Assembly (NCBI RefSeq): GCF_000743705.1
Contig: NZ_JQEZ01000005.1
Span: forward strand, 62,001 to 126,000
Reading direction: 5' to 3'
DNA from: Ruegeria halocynthiae
GTDB lineage: Bacteria > Pseudomonadota > Alphaproteobacteria > Rhodobacterales > Rhodobacteraceae
Length of the DNA: 64,000 nt
A program made the translations under genes and the position numbers. Under the pieces are notes generated by a model that worked only from the letters and a program-made list of their open reading frames with translations, was not told the DNA's origin and made no database searches. Below, piece after piece: positions 25,178 to 37,137 of the stretch. Each line of letters starts with the position of its first letter. The stretch's first letter is position 1.

Positions 25178-27019
25178 ATGGCCGCAGGCATCAAAAAGTT
25201 ATCGAAGACCTTTGTCTGGATTCTCATGGGGCTTTTGATGCTGGGTCTTGCTGGGTTTGGCGCGGTCAACCTCAGCGGGACGGTGCGTACCGTGGCGCAG
25301 GTTGGGAACGAAGATATTTCGATCGACGACTATGTGCGCGAACTTCAACGCGAAATCCGTGCCGTTGAAAACCAGACCGGGCAACCCCTGCAAATGTCGC
25401 AGGCACGGGAATACGGGCTGGATCAACTGGCGTTGTCACGCCTGACGGCTTTGGCTGCGCTGGATAATGAGGTCGGCCTGCTGGGCATTTCGATCGGTGA
25501 TGAAAACCTGCAAAAGGAAATCGTCGCCATCCCGGCCTTTCAGGGCGTCAACGGCACCTTCGACCGTGAGGCATATCAGTTTCAACTGGATCAGATCGGG
25601 ATGACGGATTCTCAGTTCGAATCGGATATGCGCAAGGAATCCTCGCGGACTATCGTGCAGGACGCAGTCGTCAGTGGTGTGGAAATGCCTGAGGTTCTGA
25701 CGCGGGTTCTGACGGATTATGTCGGCGCGCGGCGCAGCTTTACCGTTGCAACGGTTGCCTCTGACGTGCTGCCCGCGCCGGTTGCTGAACCGACCGATGA
25801 ACAGGTGGCAGCCTTTTATGACGAAAACGCGGATCAGTTCACCCTGCCCCGCACCAAACAGCTGACCTATGCGATCCTGTCGCCCGACATGCTGCTGGAC
25901 AGTGTCGAGGTTGAAGAAGATGACATTCGCCGCCTGTTCGACCAGCGCGCGGCCGAGTTCCACCAACCCGAACGTCGGCTGGTCGAACGTCTGGCCTTTC
26001 CGAGCGAGGACGCAGCCAAGGACGCTAAGGCCCAACTGGAAGTTGGCGGCACGTCTTTTGAACAACTAGTAAGAGACCGCGATCTGGAACTTAGCGATGT
26101 TGATCTTGGCGATGTAACCCGTGACGATCTGGGCGGCGCTGCCGAAGACGTGTTTGCGGCCGAACTGGATACTGTTGTCGGCCCCCTGCCGTCGGTTTTT
26201 GGCCCTGCACTGTTCCGCATCAACGGTTCGCTGGCGGAAAACAACACCTCTTTCGAGGATGCCGCCCCCGCCCTGCGCGAGGAACTGGCCGCAGACCGCG
26301 CCCGCCGTCAGATCGAAGCGCAGGCCGAAGACATCAATGACCTGCTGGCCGGTGGCGCAACGCTGGAAGAACTGGCCGCCGAATCCGATCTGGAGGTCGG
26401 CCAGATCGACTGGACCAGTCAAAGCGACGATGGCGTCGCCGCCTATGACGGTTTCCGCAGCGCCGCCGAAGCAGTGACCGAAGGTGACTTCCCCGAGGTT
26501 GCATTCCTTGATGATGGCTCGATCTTTGCGCTGCGCCTGAACGAGGTGCTGCCCCGTCGGCCCGAACCTCTGGAAACGGCCCGCGACCGTGTTGCCGCTG
26601 CGTGGACACAGGCAGAGACAAACAAAGATCTGGAAGATCATGCGAATTCCATTCTTGAGCAGTTGAACAGTGATGGTGATTTCACTGCCACCGGCCTGCC
26701 GTTCCGCGTGGAAAACGCCCTGACCCGCACTGCATTCCTTGAAGACGTGCCCGCCGATTTCATGCGGCAGGTCTTTGAGATGCAACCCGGTGAACTGCGC
26801 GTCGTACCCGGCACCGGAACCGCATTGATCGTACGTCTTGATGAGTTGTTGCCGCCCGCCGAAACCGACGAGCGGCGTCAGGTGCAAGGTGCCCTGTCCG
26901 CGCAACTGAATCAGGCCCTGGCGCAAAACATTTTCGATGCCTTCGTCCGTGATGCGCAGGCGCGCGCCCGGCCGGTCGTGGATCAGCGCGCGCTGAACGC
27001 CGTACAAGCGAATTATTAA
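25178..27019 (+). CDS. ppiD: Peptidyl-prolyl cis-trans isomerase/foldase, PpiD-like
   Basis: The 613-residue protein has one N-terminal membrane anchor (FVWILMGLLMLGLAGFGAV, about residues 12-30), a SurA-type chaperone region (SIDDYVRELQREIRAVENQ onward), a central segment that matches the weak parvulin PPIase fold, and a helical C-terminus rich in acidic residues. It should sit in the inner membrane and help folding of exported proteins. ATG 25178 gives the expected MAAGIKKLSKT start. It is followed 12 nt later by trpE. Confidence 0.84.
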   Translation: MAAGIKKLSKTFVWILMGLLMLGLAGFGAVNLSGTVRTVAQVGNEDISIDDYVRELQREIRAVENQTGQPLQMSQAREYGLDQLALSRLTALAALDNEVGLLGISIGDENLQKEIVAIPAFQGVNGTFDREAYQFQLDQIGMTDSQFESDMRKESSRTIVQDAVVSGVEMPEVLTRVLTDYVGARRSFTVATVASDVLPAPVAEPTDEQVAAFYDENADQFTLPRTKQLTYAILSPDMLLDSVEVEEDDIRRLFDQRAAEFHQPERRLVERLAFPSEDAAKDAKAQLEVGGTSFEQLVRDRDLELSDVDLGDVTRDDLGGAAEDVFAAELDTVVGPLPSVFGPALFRINGSLAENNTSFEDAAPALREELAADRARRQIEAQAEDINDLLAGGATLEELAAESDLEVGQIDWTSQSDDGVAAYDGFRSAAEAVTEGDFPEVAFLDDGSIFALRLNEVLPRRPEPLETARDRVAAAWTQAETNKDLEDHANSILEQLNSDGDFTATGLPFRVENALTRTAFLEDVPADFMRQVFEMQPGELRVVPGTGTALIVRLDELLPPAETDERRQVQGALSAQLNQALAQNIFDAFVRDAQARARPVVDQRALNAVQANY

Positions 27020-27031
27020 AAGAGACCGGAT

Positions 27032-28543
27032 ATGGCCCTGACCCCTGAGTTCGACAGTTTCGCCCGCGCCTATGACGCAGGCGAAAATCAGGTCGTTTAC
27101 ACCCGTCTCGCGGCGGATCTGGACACGCCCGTTTCCCTGATGCTCAAGCTGACCGGCGCGCAAAAAGACGCATTCATGCTGGAATCGGTAACCGGCGGCG
27201 AGGTGCGCGGGCGTTACTCGATCATCGGGATGAAGCCGGATCTGATCTGGCGCTGTCGGGGCGAGGCGTCCGAGTTGAACCGTACGGCCCGCTTCGACCC
27301 CGAGGCCTTTGACCCGCAGGACGGCAACCCGATGGACAACCTGCGGGCCTTGCTGGCCGAAAGCCGGATTGACCTGCCCGACGACCTGCCACAGGCGGCT
27401 GCGGGGCTGTTTGGCTATTTGGGCTATGACATGGTGCGGCTGGTTGAATACTTGCCGGATGTGAACCCCGACCCGCTGGGCCTGCCCGATGCGATCATGC
27501 TGCGCCCGTCAGTCATCGCTGTGCTGGATGGCGTCAAAGGCGAAGTGACAGTTGTGTCCCCCGCCTGGGTCAGTGACGGGCAATCGGCCAAGGCCGCCTA
27601 TGCGCAGGCCGCCGAACGTGTGATGGATGCCGTGCGCGATCTGGAACGCGCCATGCCCGCGGAAACCCGCGATCTGGGCGATGCCTCCGAGGTTGCGCCT
27701 CCGGTGTCGAATTTCACCAAATCTGGCTATATGGAAGCGGTTGAAAAGGCCAAGGACTATATCCGCGCGGGCGATATCTTTCAGGTTGTCCCAGCCCAAC
27801 GCTGGACGCAGGATTTCCCGCAGCCGCCCTTTGCATTGTATCGGTCTCTGCGGCGTACCAACCCCTCGCCGTTCATGTTCTATTTCAACTTCGGCGGCTT
27901 TCAGGTTGTCGGTGCCAGCCCCGAGATTCTGGTGCGCGTCTTTGGCGACGAGGTCACGATCCGCCCCATCGCAGGCACGCGCCCGCGCGGTGCAACGCCC
28001 GAAGAGGACAAGGCCCACGAGGTCGACCTGCTGGCAGACAAAAAAGAGCTGGCCGAGCATCTTATGCTTTTGGATCTGGGTCGCAACGATACGGGCCGGG
28101 TGTCAAAAATCGGCACGGTGCGCCCCACCGAAGAGTTCATCATCGAACGCTACAGCCACGTGATGCACATTGTGTCAAACGTTGTCGGTGAACTGGCCGA
28201 AGACAAGGACGCGCTGGATGCGTTCTTTGCCGGCATGCCCGCTGGTACGGTATCGGGTGCGCCCAAGGTCCGCGCGATGGAAATCATTGATGAGCTTGAG
28301 CCCGAAAAGCGCGGCATCTATGGCGGTGGTGTCGGTTATTTCAGCGCCGGCGGCGACATGGACATGTGTATCGCCCTGCGGACTGCCATCGTAAAAGACC
28401 ACAAGCTGTATATTCAAGCCGGTGGCGGTGTCGTTTACGACAGCGACCCGGAAGCCGAGTATATGGAGACCGTTCACAAGTCGAACGCAATCCGGCGCGC
28501 AGCCGCTGACGCAGCCCGTTTCACCGGGTCCGGAAACTCGTGA
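27032..28543 (+). CDS. trpE: Anthranilate synthase component I
   Basis: The 503-residue chorismate-utilising enzyme makes anthranilate with ammonia from TrpG. N-terminal LLESVTGGEVRGRYSIIG-like region, and the catalytic domain with FQVVPAQRW, GASPEILVR, IAGTRPRG, MLLDLGRNDTGR, GTVSGAPKVRAMEII and YIQAGGGVVYDSDP. It is separated from trpGDC by a gene on the opposite strand but is clearly part of the same tryptophan cluster. Confidence 0.95.
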   Translation: MALTPEFDSFARAYDAGENQVVYTRLAADLDTPVSLMLKLTGAQKDAFMLESVTGGEVRGRYSIIGMKPDLIWRCRGEASELNRTARFDPEAFDPQDGNPMDNLRALLAESRIDLPDDLPQAAAGLFGYLGYDMVRLVEYLPDVNPDPLGLPDAIMLRPSVIAVLDGVKGEVTVVSPAWVSDGQSAKAAYAQAAERVMDAVRDLERAMPAETRDLGDASEVAPPVSNFTKSGYMEAVEKAKDYIRAGDIFQVVPAQRWTQDFPQPPFALYRSLRRTNPSPFMFYFNFGGFQVVGASPEILVRVFGDEVTIRPIAGTRPRGATPEEDKAHEVDLLADKKELAEHLMLLDLGRNDTGRVSKIGTVRPTEEFIIERYSHVMHIVSNVVGELAEDKDALDAFFAGMPAGTVSGAPKVRAMEIIDELEPEKRGIYGGGVGYFSAGGDMDMCIALRTAIVKDHKLYIQAGGGVVYDSDPEAEYMETVHKSNAIRRAAADAARFTGSGNS

Positions 28544-28547
28544 AAGC

Positions 28548-28568
28548 GGGATGCCCTAGTGGCATCCC
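28548..28568 (+). terminator. Hairpin after trpE
   Basis: GGGATGCC-CTAGT-GGCATCCC, a perfect 8-bp stem between trpE and the convergent deacetylase gene. There is no T-run, so termination is likely but not certain. Confidence 0.5.
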
Positions 28569-28583
28569 AGCTTCATCCCCGCG

Positions 28584-29999
28584 TTACTGAACTTCTTTCA
28601 TCATGACCGCTGAAATCGGGGCCATGGCCACCCGGTTACCGCGATCTTCCAATCCCCACAGCAGCAATGCGGAAATTGTGTCGGGCCGCAACCGGCCAAG
28701 CATGACAACCGTCCCTTCCTGACCGGCGCGGAATGCAGCCTGATCCAAAAAACGGCGCATGATCTTGGGGTTTTGCCGGGCACCGTCGATATCACGGAAA
28801 ATGACACTTGAGGGGATGCCATTGCGCGCGGCCAGTTTCTGGACGGTATTCAGACCGTTATCCTGCGTGATCAGACCGCGCCCGGTACCCCCGGCAATAA
28901 CGGCCACTTGATCAGCCAGCTTTCGGTTGCCCTGAATGCCTGTGCCGACGCCTTCCAGAATACCCACCGTTTCAGGCAGGGCATCCAGCCACACGGACAG
29001 CGACACCTCGGCGTCCTGCGCTGTGGCCGCTTTGGGCAGATCGGCCAGAGCAAGTACTTCGAACCCGGCCTCACGGTGTTTGGCCATCTTCTCGGACGCA
29101 TTCGGGTCTGACGGGCTGACGGCAAAGCTGATCGGATAGGGGAAATCCTGCAGCGCCTCGGCCCCATATGCGCCTTCGTCGTCGATCAGGATGATGGACA
29201 TCAAGGGCTTGGATTCCGGGTTATCGAACTTTGCGGAATATGCCTGAATAGGCTTACCTGCAGCGGGTGGGATGTCTGCGCTGTTGTCCGCCTCTGGCGC
29301 GTCATCGCGTTCGGTCAGCGGCACCACGCGCTTGCCTAGGGTGGCAGCCGGGGCTACCTGATCACTTCCAATTTGCGGCAGGGCTGCGATTTTGGGCCGG
29401 TCACGCGGCAGCGTATCCTCATCCCCTTCGACCGCGATCGGATTGTCCTTGAACGGGTCAACCTCAGGCTGCTCTGGTTGGGTCAAGCGCGCGTCGGTTT
29501 GCGGTTCAGGCAGCGGCTCTGCCACCGCGAAATCTTCGGTTTCGACAGGCGTTGGTTGCGGGGCATCCGCGATCACCACCGGCGCATCGCTGGCGTCAGG
29601 CGATACCTGCACTGGGTCCGGGGCCTGCGGGGCAAGCGGTGCCTCTGTTGATACAGTGATCCCGGACGTGTTGGTCACGTCGGGCGCATCAACCTGATCG
29701 ACCTTGTCATTCACCTGAGGCTGCGTATCAGGTGCTGTTTCCATATCGGACAGTTCGGTCAATGTATCAGAACGCCCGCTGTCTTCCTCAAGAGAGGACG
29801 GCGGCAATTCAACCAGATCGGAATCGGACCCGGAATCCGTGGCATCCGCGACAGTCTCTGGTGTTTCAACCGGTGTGGGTTCAGGCACCTGCACAGCAAC
29901 AGACGGCCGTCGGCTCAACGGAGTGTTCAACGACAACAACACCCCAAAAACCCCGATAGCGACCGCTCCGGCGATCATTCCACCGACAAATCCACCCAT
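28584..29999 (-). CDS. Divergent polysaccharide deacetylase family protein
   Basis: A 471-residue membrane-anchored protein. Residues about 2-25 form a transmembrane helix; about 30-235 are a low-complexity linker rich in Pro, Asp, Glu, Thr and Val; and about 240-465 hold the deacetylase-2 type domain ([51 protein letters not shown]). The family is related to YibQ and is often linked to cell envelope or division functions; substrate unknown. The gene interrupts trpE and trpGDC on the opposite strand. Confidence 0.85.
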   Translation of the reverse strand: MGGFVGGMIAGAVAIGVFGVLLSLNTPLSRRPSVAVQVPEPTPVETPETVADATDSGSDSDLVELPPSSLEEDSGRSDTLTELSDMETAPDTQPQVNDKVDQVDAPDVTNTSGITVSTEAPLAPQAPDPVQVSPDASDAPVVIADAPQPTPVETEDFAVAEPLPEPQTDARLTQPEQPEVDPFKDNPIAVEGDEDTLPRDRPKIAALPQIGSDQVAPAATLGKRVVPLTERDDAPEADNSADIPPAAGKPIQAYSAKFDNPESKPLMSIILIDDEGAYGAEALQDFPYPISFAVSPSDPNASEKMAKHREAGFEVLALADLPKAATAQDAEVSLSVWLDALPETVGILEGVGTGIQGNRKLADQVAVIAGGTGRGLITQDNGLNTVQKLAARNGIPSSVIFRDIDGARQNPKIMRRFLDQAAFRAGQEGTVVMLGRLRPDTISALLLWGLEDRGNRVAMAPISAVMMKEVQ

Positions 30000-30194
30000 T
30001 CTTACTGCCTCTCACGTAAGTCCTGCTACGAACGTTTTTGCCCAATCTGCTGCACTACCTGCGCGCCGCCGTATCAAGAACAGGATGTCCCCTTGACGCT
30101 GCCACGCAAGCCTGAGCATGTATGTCCCGACATTATACCGTGGCACGGGTCTGCATCGCCAGCCCGAAATGCCCAAGCCGAGACAAGTGCCCAA

Positions 30195-30772
<578 letters not shown>

Positions 30773-30776
<4 letters not shown>

Positions 30777-31792
30777 GCGACGCTCTGAAACCGCTGATCG
30801 GAGCTGCCGCCGACCGGCCGCTGACCCGCGCCGAGGCTGAACAAGCTTTTGGCATCCTGTTTGACGGTGAAGCCACGCCCAGCCAGATCGGCGGCTTGCT
30901 GATGGCCATGCGCACCCGTGGCGAAACGGTGCAGGAATACGCCGCTGCCGCCGCCGTGATGCGCGCCAAGTGCAACGCCGTCAAAGCCCCCGCCGGTGCG
31001 ATGGATATCGTCGGTACTGGCGGTGATGGCAAAGGCACGCTGAATATTTCAACCGCAACCGCCTTTGTGGTTGCCGGGGCCGGTGTTACCGTCGCCAAGC
31101 ACGGCAACCGCAATCTCAGTTCCAAATCCGGGGCGGCCGACGCCTTGGGACAGCTGGGCATCAACGTGATGGTCGGCCCTGAAACCGTTGAAAATGCGTT
31201 GGAAAGTGTCGGCATCGGGTTTATGATGGCCCCCATGCACCATCCCGCCATCGCCCATGTCATGCCGTCGCGGCAAGAACTGGGAACGCGCACCATCTTC
31301 AACATCCTCGGCCCGCTCACCAATCCTGCCGGTGTGAAACGCCAGTTAACTGGTGCATTCAACCGTGACCTGATCCGTCCCATGGCCGAAACGCTGGGCT
31401 TGCTTGGGTCCGACCGGGCGTGGCTTGTGCACGGGTCGGACGGCACCGACGAGTTGACCATCACCGGGGTCAGCTGGGTTGCCGCGCTTGAAGATGGCGG
31501 TGTCAAAGACCTTGAACTGCATCCTGAAGACGCAGGTCTGCCGGTACACCCGTTCGAGGATATCCTGGGCGGCTCGCCCGAAGAAAACGCCATCGCATTC
31601 CGTGCCCTGTTGGACGGTGAACCCTCGGCCTATCGCGACGCGGTATTGTTGAATTCAGCCGCCGCACTGGTGGTTGCAGAGGCCGCGACCGACCTGCCGG
31701 AAGGTGTCGCCAAAGCCGTTGAAAGCATCGACAGCGGAAATGCCAAAGAAAAAATCGCCGCACTGGCCCGAATGACTCAGGAGGCCGCATGA
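30773..31792 (+). CDS. trpD: Anthranilate phosphoribosyltransferase
   Basis: The 339-residue enzyme adds ribose phosphate to anthranilate. Motifs are [19 protein letters not shown] (PRPP site), [21 protein letters not shown] and [27 protein letters not shown]. It overlaps trpG and trpC by ATGA junctions, so the three genes are tightly coupled. Confidence 0.96.
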
Positions 31793-32601
31793 CAGAGACG
31801 GTACTGGACAAGATCAAAGCCTACAAACTGGAAGAAGTTGCCGCAGACAAGGCCGAAAAGCCTTTAGAAACCTTGGAGGGCGAAGCCAAAGGCGCCTCCG
31901 AGGTTCGCGGTTTTGCGAAGGCGCTGCAAGCCGCCACACGCCGGGGGTACGGCCTAATCGCCGAGGTTAAAAAGGCCAGCCCGTCCAAGGGTTTGATCCG
32001 CCCCGATTTCGACCCACCCGCGTTGGCCAAAGCCTATGAGGACGGCGGCGCGGCCTGTCTGTCCGTGCTGACCGACACCCCAAGTTTTCAGGGCGCCAAA
32101 GAATACCTGACTGCCGCCCGCGCCGCCTGTTCGTTGCCCGCCTTGCGCAAGGATTTCATGTACGACCCCTATCAGGTGATCGAGGCGCGTGCGCTGGGTG
32201 CAGATTGCATTCTGATCATCATGGCCTCGGTCGAGGATGACCAAGCCGCCGAGCTTGAGCAAACCGCCTTTGACTGGGGAATGGATGTTCTGATCGAGGT
32301 TCACGACGAAGCTGAACTTGAACGCGCAACCCTGCTCAAAAGCCCGCTGATCGGGATAAATAACCGCAATCTCAAGACGTTCGAGACCACTCTTGATACA
32401 ACGCGCCGCTTGTCGAAACTTGTTCCCGGCGACCGGACCATCGTGTGCGAAAGCGGCCTGAGCACGCCTGAAGATTTGGCGGACATCGCCCGTTATGGTG
32501 CACGCAGTTTCCTGATTGGCGAAAGCCTGATGCGTCAGGACGATGTTGCGGCGGCGACCCGCAACTTGCTGGCGCATCCGCTGATCCCCGGAGTTATGTG
32601 A
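31789..32601 (+). CDS. trpC: Indole-3-glycerol-phosphate synthase
   Basis: A 270-residue TIM-barrel enzyme closing the indole ring. Recognisable pieces are [59 protein letters not shown] and [10 protein letters not shown]. It is a stand-alone TrpC, not fused with TrpF. Its stop overlaps the moaC start (TGATG). Confidence 0.96.
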   Translation: MTETVLDKIKAYKLEEVAADKAEKPLETLEGEAKGASEVRGFAKALQAATRRGYGLIAEVKKASPSKGLIRPDFDPPALAKAYEDGGAACLSVLTDTPSFQGAKEYLTAARAACSLPALRKDFMYDPYQVIEARALGADCILIIMASVEDDQAAELEQTAFDWGMDVLIEVHDEAELERATLLKSPLIGINNRNLKTFETTLDTTRRLSKLVPGDRTIVCESGLSTPEDLADIARYGARSFLIGESLMRQDDVAAATRNLLAHPLIPGVM

Positions 32602-33074
32602 TGCCCCTGACCCATTTTGATGCGCAAGGACAGGCGCATATGGTCGATGTCTCTGACAAGGCGGTCACCGACCGGGTAGCAGTGGCGGCTGGTCATATCA
32701 AAATGGCGCGGGATACCTTTGATTTGATTTCGGAAGGGCGCGCCAAAAAGGGCGATGTTCTGGGCATCGCGCGTTTGGCGGGCATCATGGGGGCAAAGAA
32801 AACGCCCGACCTGATCCCGCTGTGCCACCCGCTGCCGGTCACCAAGGTTGCGGTTGAACTGACGCTGGACCCTGATCTTCCGGGCGTTCAGATTGAGGCA
32901 ACCGTCAAGACCTCGGGCCAGACCGGGGTTGAGATGGAGGCCCTGACAGCCGTTTCAACAGCCGCATTGACGGTGTATGACATGACCAAGGCGGTCGATA
33001 AGGCCATGGAAATCGGAGGCGTCCGAGTTCTTTTGAAAGATGGCGGTAAATCAGGACGTTACGAGGCGAAATGA
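32601..33074 (+). CDS. moaC: Cyclic pyranopterin monophosphate synthase
   Basis: The 157-residue enzyme carries out the second step of molybdenum cofactor synthesis. Key motif: [20 protein letters not shown], and later [19 protein letters not shown], both standard for MoaC. ATG 32601 overlaps the trpC stop. It is coupled to moeA (ATGA), so Moco synthesis is tied to the trp transcript. Confidence 0.95.
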   Translation: MPLTHFDAQGQAHMVDVSDKAVTDRVAVAAGHIKMARDTFDLISEGRAKKGDVLGIARLAGIMGAKKTPDLIPLCHPLPVTKVAVELTLDPDLPGVQIEATVKTSGQTGVEMEALTAVSTAALTVYDMTKAVDKAMEIGGVRVLLKDGGKSGRYEAK

Positions 33075-34243
33075 TTACAGTTGAAGACGCGCGCGCGCTG
33101 CTGTTTGATCTGGTTTCTCCGCTGCAGGCAGAAGCCGTGCCGCTTGCCGACGCCGCCGGGCGTGTGTTGGCGCAGGACGTCAGCGCCACCCGCGATCAAC
33201 CGCCTTTTGCTGCGTCCTCGATGGATGGTTATGCGCTGAAATCGACCGAGGTTGAGCAGCACGCCATGTTCAAAGTCATCGGTGAATCCGCAGCAGGGCG
33301 TCGTTTCAAAGGCTCTGTCGGCGCGGGTCAGGCCGTTCGCATCTTCACTGGCGCTCCGGTACCCCAAGGCGCGGATTTCGTTGTAATTCAAGAAGATACC
33401 GAACGCCGCGAAGATCTGATCACAATCACTGACGCCCCTGGCCAAAAGACCAACATCCGCCCCGCAGGCATCGACTTTACCGCTGGCACCAAGATCACCG
33501 CACCGCGTGTTCTGCGCCCCGAAGACGTGGCATTGATGGCCGCGATGAACATTGCCTCGGTGCCTGTCGCGCGCAAACCTGTGGTGGCGCTGATTTCGAC
33601 CGGGGATGAACTGGTGATGCCGGGTGAAACCCCCGGCCCGGATCAGATCATCGCCTCGAACACCTTTGGCCTGAAGGCACTGTTGGAAAACGCGGGCGCC
33701 AGGGTGCGAATTCTGCCGATTGCCCGCGACACTGCCGCCTCGCTGGAGACGGCCTTTGAGCTGGCCGAGGGCGCAGATCTGGTCGTCACTATTGGCGGCG
33801 CGTCGGTTGGGGAATATGATCTGGTCGCAGACGTCTCGCAGCAGTTAGGGATGGAGCGGTCTTTCTATAAAATCCGCATGCGCCCCGGCAAACCGCTGAT
33901 GGCCGGGCGTCTGGGCGATACCGCGATGGTTGGCCTGCCGGGAAATCCTGTAAGCGCAATGGTTTGCGGATATCTCTTCTTGCTGCCAATGGTGCGCCGT
34001 ATGCTGGGTGTTGAACAGGTTTTGACGCCGCTTCAACGCGCCCAACTGGCTGAACCGATCGGCAAGAATGGCCCGCGCGAGCACTATATGCGTGCGGTTC
34101 TGGACGATACCGGCATTCGCGCCTGCACCGATCAAGACAGCTCGCTGCTTAGCGTTCTAGCGCAGGCCAACGCGTTATTGATGCGTGAACCACACGATCC
34201 CGCACGGCTCGCGGGGGATGAGGTGCTGTACCTGCCGATTTAA
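33071..34243 (+). CDS. moeA: Molybdopterin molybdenumtransferase
   Basis: A 390-residue MoeA that inserts molybdate into adenylylated molybdopterin. Visible: [73 protein letters not shown] and [11 protein letters not shown]. It follows moaC with an ATGA overlap. The region between moeA and lexA carries the lexA operator. Confidence 0.95.
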   Translation: MITVEDARALLFDLVSPLQAEAVPLADAAGRVLAQDVSATRDQPPFAASSMDGYALKSTEVEQHAMFKVIGESAAGRRFKGSVGAGQAVRIFTGAPVPQGADFVVIQEDTERREDLITITDAPGQKTNIRPAGIDFTAGTKITAPRVLRPEDVALMAAMNIASVPVARKPVVALISTGDELVMPGETPGPDQIIASNTFGLKALLENAGARVRILPIARDTAASLETAFELAEGADLVVTIGGASVGEYDLVADVSQQLGMERSFYKIRMRPGKPLMAGRLGDTAMVGLPGNPVSAMVCGYLFLLPMVRRMLGVEQVLTPLQRAQLAEPIGKNGPREHYMRAVLDDTGIRACTDQDSSLLSVLAQANALLMREPHDPARLAGDEVLYLPI

Positions 34244-34273
34244 AGGCCACTCAAATCCATTGACACAAAACGT

Positions 34274-34288
34274 GAACATGCGTAGAAC
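34274..34288 (+). promoter_or_regulatory. LexA operator (SOS box) of lexA
   Basis: GAACATGCGTAGAAC, an exact GAAC-N7-GAAC, the complement of the alphaproteobacterial GTTC-N7-GTTC LexA box, 34 bases before the lexA start. It supports autoregulation of lexA. Confidence 0.85.
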
Positions 34289-34321
34289 AAAAGAAAACGC
34301 ATAACCGACGAGGTGTGAGCA

Positions 34322-35020
34322 ATGCTGACCAAGAAACAGTTGGATTTGTTGGAATTCATCCACAAACGCGTTCAGGCAGACGGTGTTCCGCCCAGTTTCG
34401 ATGAAATGAAGGCCGCGCTGGACCTGCGGTCGAAATCCGGCATCCACCGCCTGATCACCGCGCTGGAAGAACGTGGCTTTATCCGCCGCCTTGCCCACCG
34501 TGCCCGGGCAATTGAGATCGTCAAGCTGCCGGAAAGCCTTGGTGGTGAACCGACGGCCGCCTTCAAGCCCCGTGTGATCGAAGGTGACAAGCCCGAGGGT
34601 CAGCGGCCAGCAAATTTCGAACCGGTCACTGTGGATGCCTTGGAGTTGCCAGTCATGGGCCGCATCGCCGCCGGTGTTCCGATTGAGGCGATCAGCCACG
34701 TGTCGCACCGCGTCGCGGTACCGGGCAGCATGGTTTCGGGCAAGGGTGAGCATTACGCGCTGGAAGTGCGCGGCGATTCGATGATCGACGCCGGTATTAA
34801 TGATGGCGATATCGTGGTGATCCGCGAGTCCAGAGTGGCCGATAACGGCGATATTGTCGTGGCCCTGGTCGAAGATCAGGAGGCCACGCTAAAACGCTTT
34901 TTCCGCCGGGGCAACGCCATCGCGCTTGAGGCAGCGAACCCGGCCTATGAAACCCGTGTCCTGCCCGAAAACAAGGTCAAGGTTCAAGGGCGGCTGGTCG
35001 GGTTGATCCGCAGCTACTGA
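34322..35020 (+). CDS. lexA: SOS repressor LexA
   Basis: A 232-residue repressor-protease. The N-terminal winged helix ([36 protein letters not shown]) binds DNA. The cleavage site is A117-G118 (RIAAG), and the serine-lysine dyad is S153 (GDSMIDAG) and K191 (TLKRF). DNA damage and RecA trigger self-cleavage. Its own operator lies just upstream. The stop overlaps that of convergent comEC by 7 nt. Confidence 0.96.
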   Translation: MLTKKQLDLLEFIHKRVQADGVPPSFDEMKAALDLRSKSGIHRLITALEERGFIRRLAHRARAIEIVKLPESLGGEPTAAFKPRVIEGDKPEGQRPANFEPVTVDALELPVMGRIAAGVPIEAISHVSHRVAVPGSMVSGKGEHYALEVRGDSMIDAGINDGDIVVIRESRVADNGDIVVALVEDQEATLKRFFRRGNAIALEAANPAYETRVLPENKVKVQGRLVGLIRSY

Positions 35021-37059
35021 TCCCGTTTGAACCTGTGGTTCGCGGCTGCGCCCGGGGACCACAACCGGTTTCCAATCGCCTGTTTACTGGTGGTGATCTT
35101 GCCGTTCAGGAATGACAAGCTTCCGGTTTCCGACAGGCGCTTGGGGCCGAAAATACCGCAGTCTCCGATCAGATCCACCGCAACAGAAGAAATGATAATC
35201 TGGTTTTCGCTGCATTCATCAAAACCGCGCGCTGCGCGTTTCCCCGTGATGTGGATCAGTTCTTTGCCTTGCCAGACGAAACGCTGAACAAGGCTTGCCT
35301 CCCCAGGCCACCGGCTGGCCGCTTTTATTTGATCGACCCCGTCACCGTCGTTTTCCAGCCAGACAGAGGCAACGAACCCGCTGCCTTTTTCCTTGCTCAG
35401 GGCCCGGCCCTGATCTGTCATCACGCCCACAAGGCCGCCCGTGTCAGCGACCAACACTTCGGGGCGTTGCCCCTGCCCCCATAGCAAGAAGGCCGCCAAT
35501 ACAGGCGCGACGCCTACCCACTTTGCCCGGCCCTGCCACAAGGCAAGCCACAGCGACCCTAATGCAAACAAGGGCAATACATAGTGCGGGGGGCTGGCAA
35601 CATAGCCCTGTGCCCCGCTCAAGCCCGACACCCACTCGGCAACGCCAAGGATCCAATGCAGGCCAAGGCCCATAACGTTCAGCGCCAGCGTCTCAAGCCC
35701 GAATGGTGCCAACAGCGCGGCGACCACAGCCGCGGGCACAACGATAGCGCCCATCACAGGCACAGACAGCAGGTTTGCCAGCAATCCGTAGTGAGACATC
35801 GTATTGAAATGCGCGGCCCCTATCGGCGCGGTTGCCAGCCCGGCAATAGCCGAAGACATCAATAACCCGGCGACGGGTTTCAGCCACTTTGGTCCCGGCA
35901 GAGGGCCATATTCCCGAAGTGCGCCAAAAACTGCGACAAGGGCGGTCGTTGCGGCAAAGGACATCTGGAACCCCGGGCTTAACAGCGACTCTGGGCGTAG
36001 GATCAAGACGATCAACGCCGCCACAGCTACGGCGCGCAAAGAAATGGCCCGTCGGTCAATCAGGATCGCACCCAGCATGACGCTTACCATCACAAAGGCC
36101 CGTTCCGTGGCGACATTCCCGCCGGAGAGCAACAAATAGATAACCGCTGCGACCAAAGCGCAAACCGCAGCCAACTTGCGCACAGGCAATCGCAAAGCCA
36201 GCAACGGAATTAAGGACAACCCAATCCGGCACATCAAAAACACGAACCCTGTCAGCAGACCCATGTGCAGGCCGGAAATCGCCAGCAGATGCGCAAGGTT
36301 AGACGCCCGCAACATTTTCAATGTACCCTGCCCCATTCCGCTGCGGTCCCCGGTGGTTACGGCGGCGGCGAACCCTCCGATTTCGCCGGGAAGGATCGTT
36401 CGTACATGTTGGGAAATCGCCATCCGCCAAGACGTCACCCGCAATCCGCGTTCCTCGGGCGGTGCGACCGTCATCACCGGAACACGCGTGTACCCAACCG
36501 CGCCCAGACGCTGAAACCAGGCGTGACGGCGAAAGTCGAATCCGCCAGGTTCTACAGGGCCCTGTGGCGGCGACAGATGACCGGTGGTCATGATCCTTTG
36601 CCCCGGCACCAAAGGCACATCCTCGCCGTGAAGAGAAAGCCGGACGCGCTGCGGTCTGCGATCCATGGGCACGTCCCCTAGACGCACCCTGTCCAGCGTA
36701 ACCCGCAGCGCATCCGACGCAGAGCGGTCCAGGGTTACGACCCGCCCCTCGATCGGGCCATAGTAACGCCATGACAAGACCGGCTCTGCAACCGTATGGG
36801 CACGCACGCCTGCCAGAATAAATCCTGCAGCGATCAGCGCGCCTGCCACTGCCAACGAAGCCCAGCCAGGCTGGGCTTTGCGACCCAAGCCCAGCATCAA
36901 TGCCACCCAAACCAAAAGGCCCGCATGGATCTGCCAACCCGGCTCAAACCGAAGGCTGAAATACAGGCCGATTCCCACGGCCAGACACACCGGAGACCAC
37001 TGAAACAGGTGCCCGGTCTGGTTCAGCAGAGCGGCCTTAACCCGTGCCAGAACACGCAT
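35014..37059 (-). CDS. comEC: ComEC/Rec2 family competence membrane protein
   Basis: The 681-residue protein has a short N-terminal membrane part, the DUF4131-type soluble domain ([21 protein letters not shown]) and the multi-helix Competence domain ([32 protein letters not shown]). It should form the DNA-uptake channel. The C-terminal region after about residue 540 ([13 protein letters not shown]) resembles the start of the metallo-beta-lactamase domain but has no HxHxDH motif, so the nuclease part seems degenerate, as in many alphaproteobacteria. It faces lexA convergently. Confidence 0.88.
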   Translation of the reverse strand: MRVLARVKAALLNQTGHLFQWSPVCLAVGIGLYFSLRFEPGWQIHAGLLVWVALMLGLGRKAQPGWASLAVAGALIAAGFILAGVRAHTVAEPVLSWRYYGPIEGRVVTLDRSASDALRVTLDRVRLGDVPMDRRPQRVRLSLHGEDVPLVPGQRIMTTGHLSPPQGPVEPGGFDFRRHAWFQRLGAVGYTRVPVMTVAPPEERGLRVTSWRMAISQHVRTILPGEIGGFAAAVTTGDRSGMGQGTLKMLRASNLAHLLAISGLHMGLLTGFVFLMCRIGLSLIPLLALRLPVRKLAAVCALVAAVIYLLLSGGNVATERAFVMVSVMLGAILIDRRAISLRAVAVAALIVLILRPESLLSPGFQMSFAATTALVAVFGALREYGPLPGPKWLKPVAGLLMSSAIAGLATAPIGAAHFNTMSHYGLLANLLSVPVMGAIVVPAAVVAALLAPFGLETLALNVMGLGLHWILGVAEWVSGLSGAQGYVASPPHYVLPLFALGSLWLALWQGRAKWVGVAPVLAAFLLWGQGQRPEVLVADTGGLVGVMTDQGRALSKEKGSGFVASVWLENDGDGVDQIKAASRWPGEASLVQRFVWQGKELIHITGKRAARGFDECSENQIIISSVAVDLIGDCGIFGPKRLSETGSLSFLNGKITTSKQAIGNRLWSPGAAANHRFKRDQ

Positions 37060-37137
37060 GGTTGCCCCCGTCCTTCCGGCTCGTTAGACAGGCGCCAAAC
37101 TATGCCCGACACGGTTACCAAAAGGTTAATCCACACA

